From NCBI GenBank assembly GCA_025937075.1, contig JAICSD010000351.1, positions 1 through 5,013 on the forward strand: a stretch of DNA of 5,013 nucleotides, given 5' to 3'. Below, piece after piece: positions 4,112-5,013 of the stretch. The notes under the pieces were generated by a model. The model had not been told where the DNA came from. It was given only the letters and a program-made list of their open reading frames with translations, and searched no databases. Numbering within the stretch: the first letter of the stretch is position 1; every line of letters begins with the position of its first letter. The DNA is from Vicinamibacteria bacterium (GTDB lineage Bacteria; Acidobacteriota; Vicinamibacteria; Vicinamibacterales; 2-12-FULL-66-21). The position numbers and the translations under genes are program-made.

Positions 4112-5013
4112 TTGACTACCCTCGACGTCCTCCTGCTCCTGATGACCCTCATCTGGGGCACCAACTACGCCATCGTCAAAGCCGCGTTCGCCGAGATGAA
4201 TCCGCAGGCGTTCAACGCGCTGCGGCTGCTCGGCGGCTCGGCCATGATGCTCGCGATGATGAGCGCCGTGCGGCGGACACGGTTCTCGGACGCGGGTAAC
4301 GGCATCGCGAGCGTGTTCCATACGCCGGCGGCGATGACGCGGCGAGACTGGCTCGGCATCATCGCGCTCGGGATCGTCGGCCACTGCGTCTATCAGTACC
4401 TGTTCATCGGCGGGCTCGCGCGCACGAGCGTGGCGAACAGCTCGCTGCTGCTCGCGATGACGCCCGTGCTGATCGCCGTCGCAGGCGCGATCAGCGGACG
4501 CGAGCGGATCCGGGCCGTTCACTGGGCGGGCACGCTGTTGTCGCTCGTGGGCATCTACATCATCGTCGGACGCGGCGCGCATCTCGGGGGCGCATCTTTC
4601 CGCGGCGACCTGATGATGTCGGGCGCGGTCGTCTGCTGGGCGGCCTACACGATAGGCGCGCGCCCGCTGATGAAGCGGCATTCGCCGCTCGCGGTCACCG
4701 GGCTGTCGATGGCAGTGGGGACGGCGCTCTATCTTCCAAGCGCGATGCCGTCGCTCGCGCGTGTGTCGTGGAGCGCTGTCGGCCCGCACACGTGGGCGGC
4801 GCTCGTGTACTCCGCGGTGTTCTCCCTGTGCGTCGCCTACACGATCTGGTACGCGGCGGTGCGCGAGATCGGCAGCGCGCGAACGTCCGTCTATTCGAAC
4901 GTCGTTCCGATCGTCGCGATGCTCACCGCCGTCGTGTGGCTGGGCGAGCCGCTCAGCGCGTCGAAGATCGTCGGCGCGGCGGCCGTGCTGCTGGGGGTTG
5001 CGCTGACGCGCAC
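4112..5013 (+). CDS. EamA-family (DMT superfamily) transporter, C-terminus beyond window
   Basis: The frame runs off the right edge after 300 codons, so only the last residues are missing. It shows two homologous EamA halves, about five helices each. Half one opens with LLLLMTLIWGTNYAIVK (residues about 7-23); WG-x-N is the hallmark first helix. It includes AFNALR and ends near residue 155 with GIYIIVG. Half two starts near 163 (FRGDLMMSGAVVCWAAYTIG) and includes SVYSNVVPIVAML and WLGEPLSASKIVGAAAVLLG, the typical closing motif. Such proteins are inner-membrane drug/metabolite exporters or permeases; the substrate cannot be read from sequence. The start is uncertain. TTG 4112 gives a complete first helix and lies just after CAGGG; TTG 4100 is possible; ATG 4142 would cut the first helix; ATG 4052 lies inside the repeat array. 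The gene is separated from atpE by 181 bases and is probably unrelated to it. Confidence 0.92.
   Translation, partial: MTTLDVLLLLMTLIWGTNYAIVKAAFAEMNPQAFNALRLLGGSAMMLAMMSAVRRTRFSDAGNGIASVFHTPAAMTRRDWLGIIALGIVGHCVYQYLFIGGLARTSVANSSLLLAMTPVLIAVAGAISGRERIRAVHWAGTLLSLVGIYIIVGRGAHLGGASFRGDLMMSGAVVCWAAYTIGARPLMKRHSPLAVTGLSMAVGTALYLPSAMPSLARVSWSAVGPHTWAALVYSAVFSLCVAYTIWYAAVREIGSARTSVYSNVVPIVAMLTAVVWLGEPLSASKIVGAAAVLLGVALTR

Noticed and set aside
3896..4789. Long minus-strand open frame opposite the EamA transporter
   Set aside because: It is a GC-rich antisense shadow, full of Arg/His/Asp, and it crosses the repeat spacer. The plus-strand transporter has clear family motifs.

Overview
The base composition is high in GC with strong G/C preference at third codon positions. 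The left end carries a pair of secreted von Willebrand factor A (VWA) proteins of the type called 'VWFA-related Acidobacterial domain'. Together these suggest a chromosomal segment of an Acidobacteriota bacterium, possibly Vicinamibacteria. That placement is an inference from family knowledge, not from a search. There are no rRNA or tRNA genes, no CRISPR array, no transposase and no phage genes.

Layout. Positions 1-1542 are a minus-strand operon of two VWA proteins. The upstream gene (661-1542) is complete with a degenerate metal site. The downstream gene (664 to the left edge, incomplete) has a canonical metal site. The two overlap by ATGA. A 130-bp divergent spacer holds a leader hairpin and a possible -10 box for the VWA operon. 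From about 1671 to 3930 a plus-strand cluster encodes the membrane part of an F-type ATP synthase: a small two-helix membrane protein of unknown function, an AtpZ-like protein, an AtpI-like protein, subunit a (atpB) and subunit c (atpE). The b, delta, alpha, gamma, beta and epsilon genes do not follow. Positions 3931-4111 are a repeat- and hairpin-rich spacer. From about 4112 to the right edge runs a DMT-superfamily (EamA) transporter, incomplete at its C-terminus.

How the genes fit together. AtpB and AtpE form the ion-translocating interface: the conserved Arg191 of subunit a faces Glu92 of subunit c. AtpI and AtpZ proteins are assembly or accessory factors usually encoded just ahead of atpB, so these four genes are one functional unit. 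The F1 sector and peripheral stalk must be encoded elsewhere, a split-operon arrangement. The leading two-helix protein is overlapped by atpZ, so it may be a lineage-specific member of the unit.

Nothing here is clearly a new defence or mobile system. The points most worth a second look are: the subunit c with a signal-like N-terminal extension and a Gln/Glu-Ser site resembling Na+-binding rotors; the two-helix protein coupled to the atp cluster; the VWA pair in which one member has lost its metal-binding residues; and the hairpin and heptad-repeat array between atpE and the transporter.
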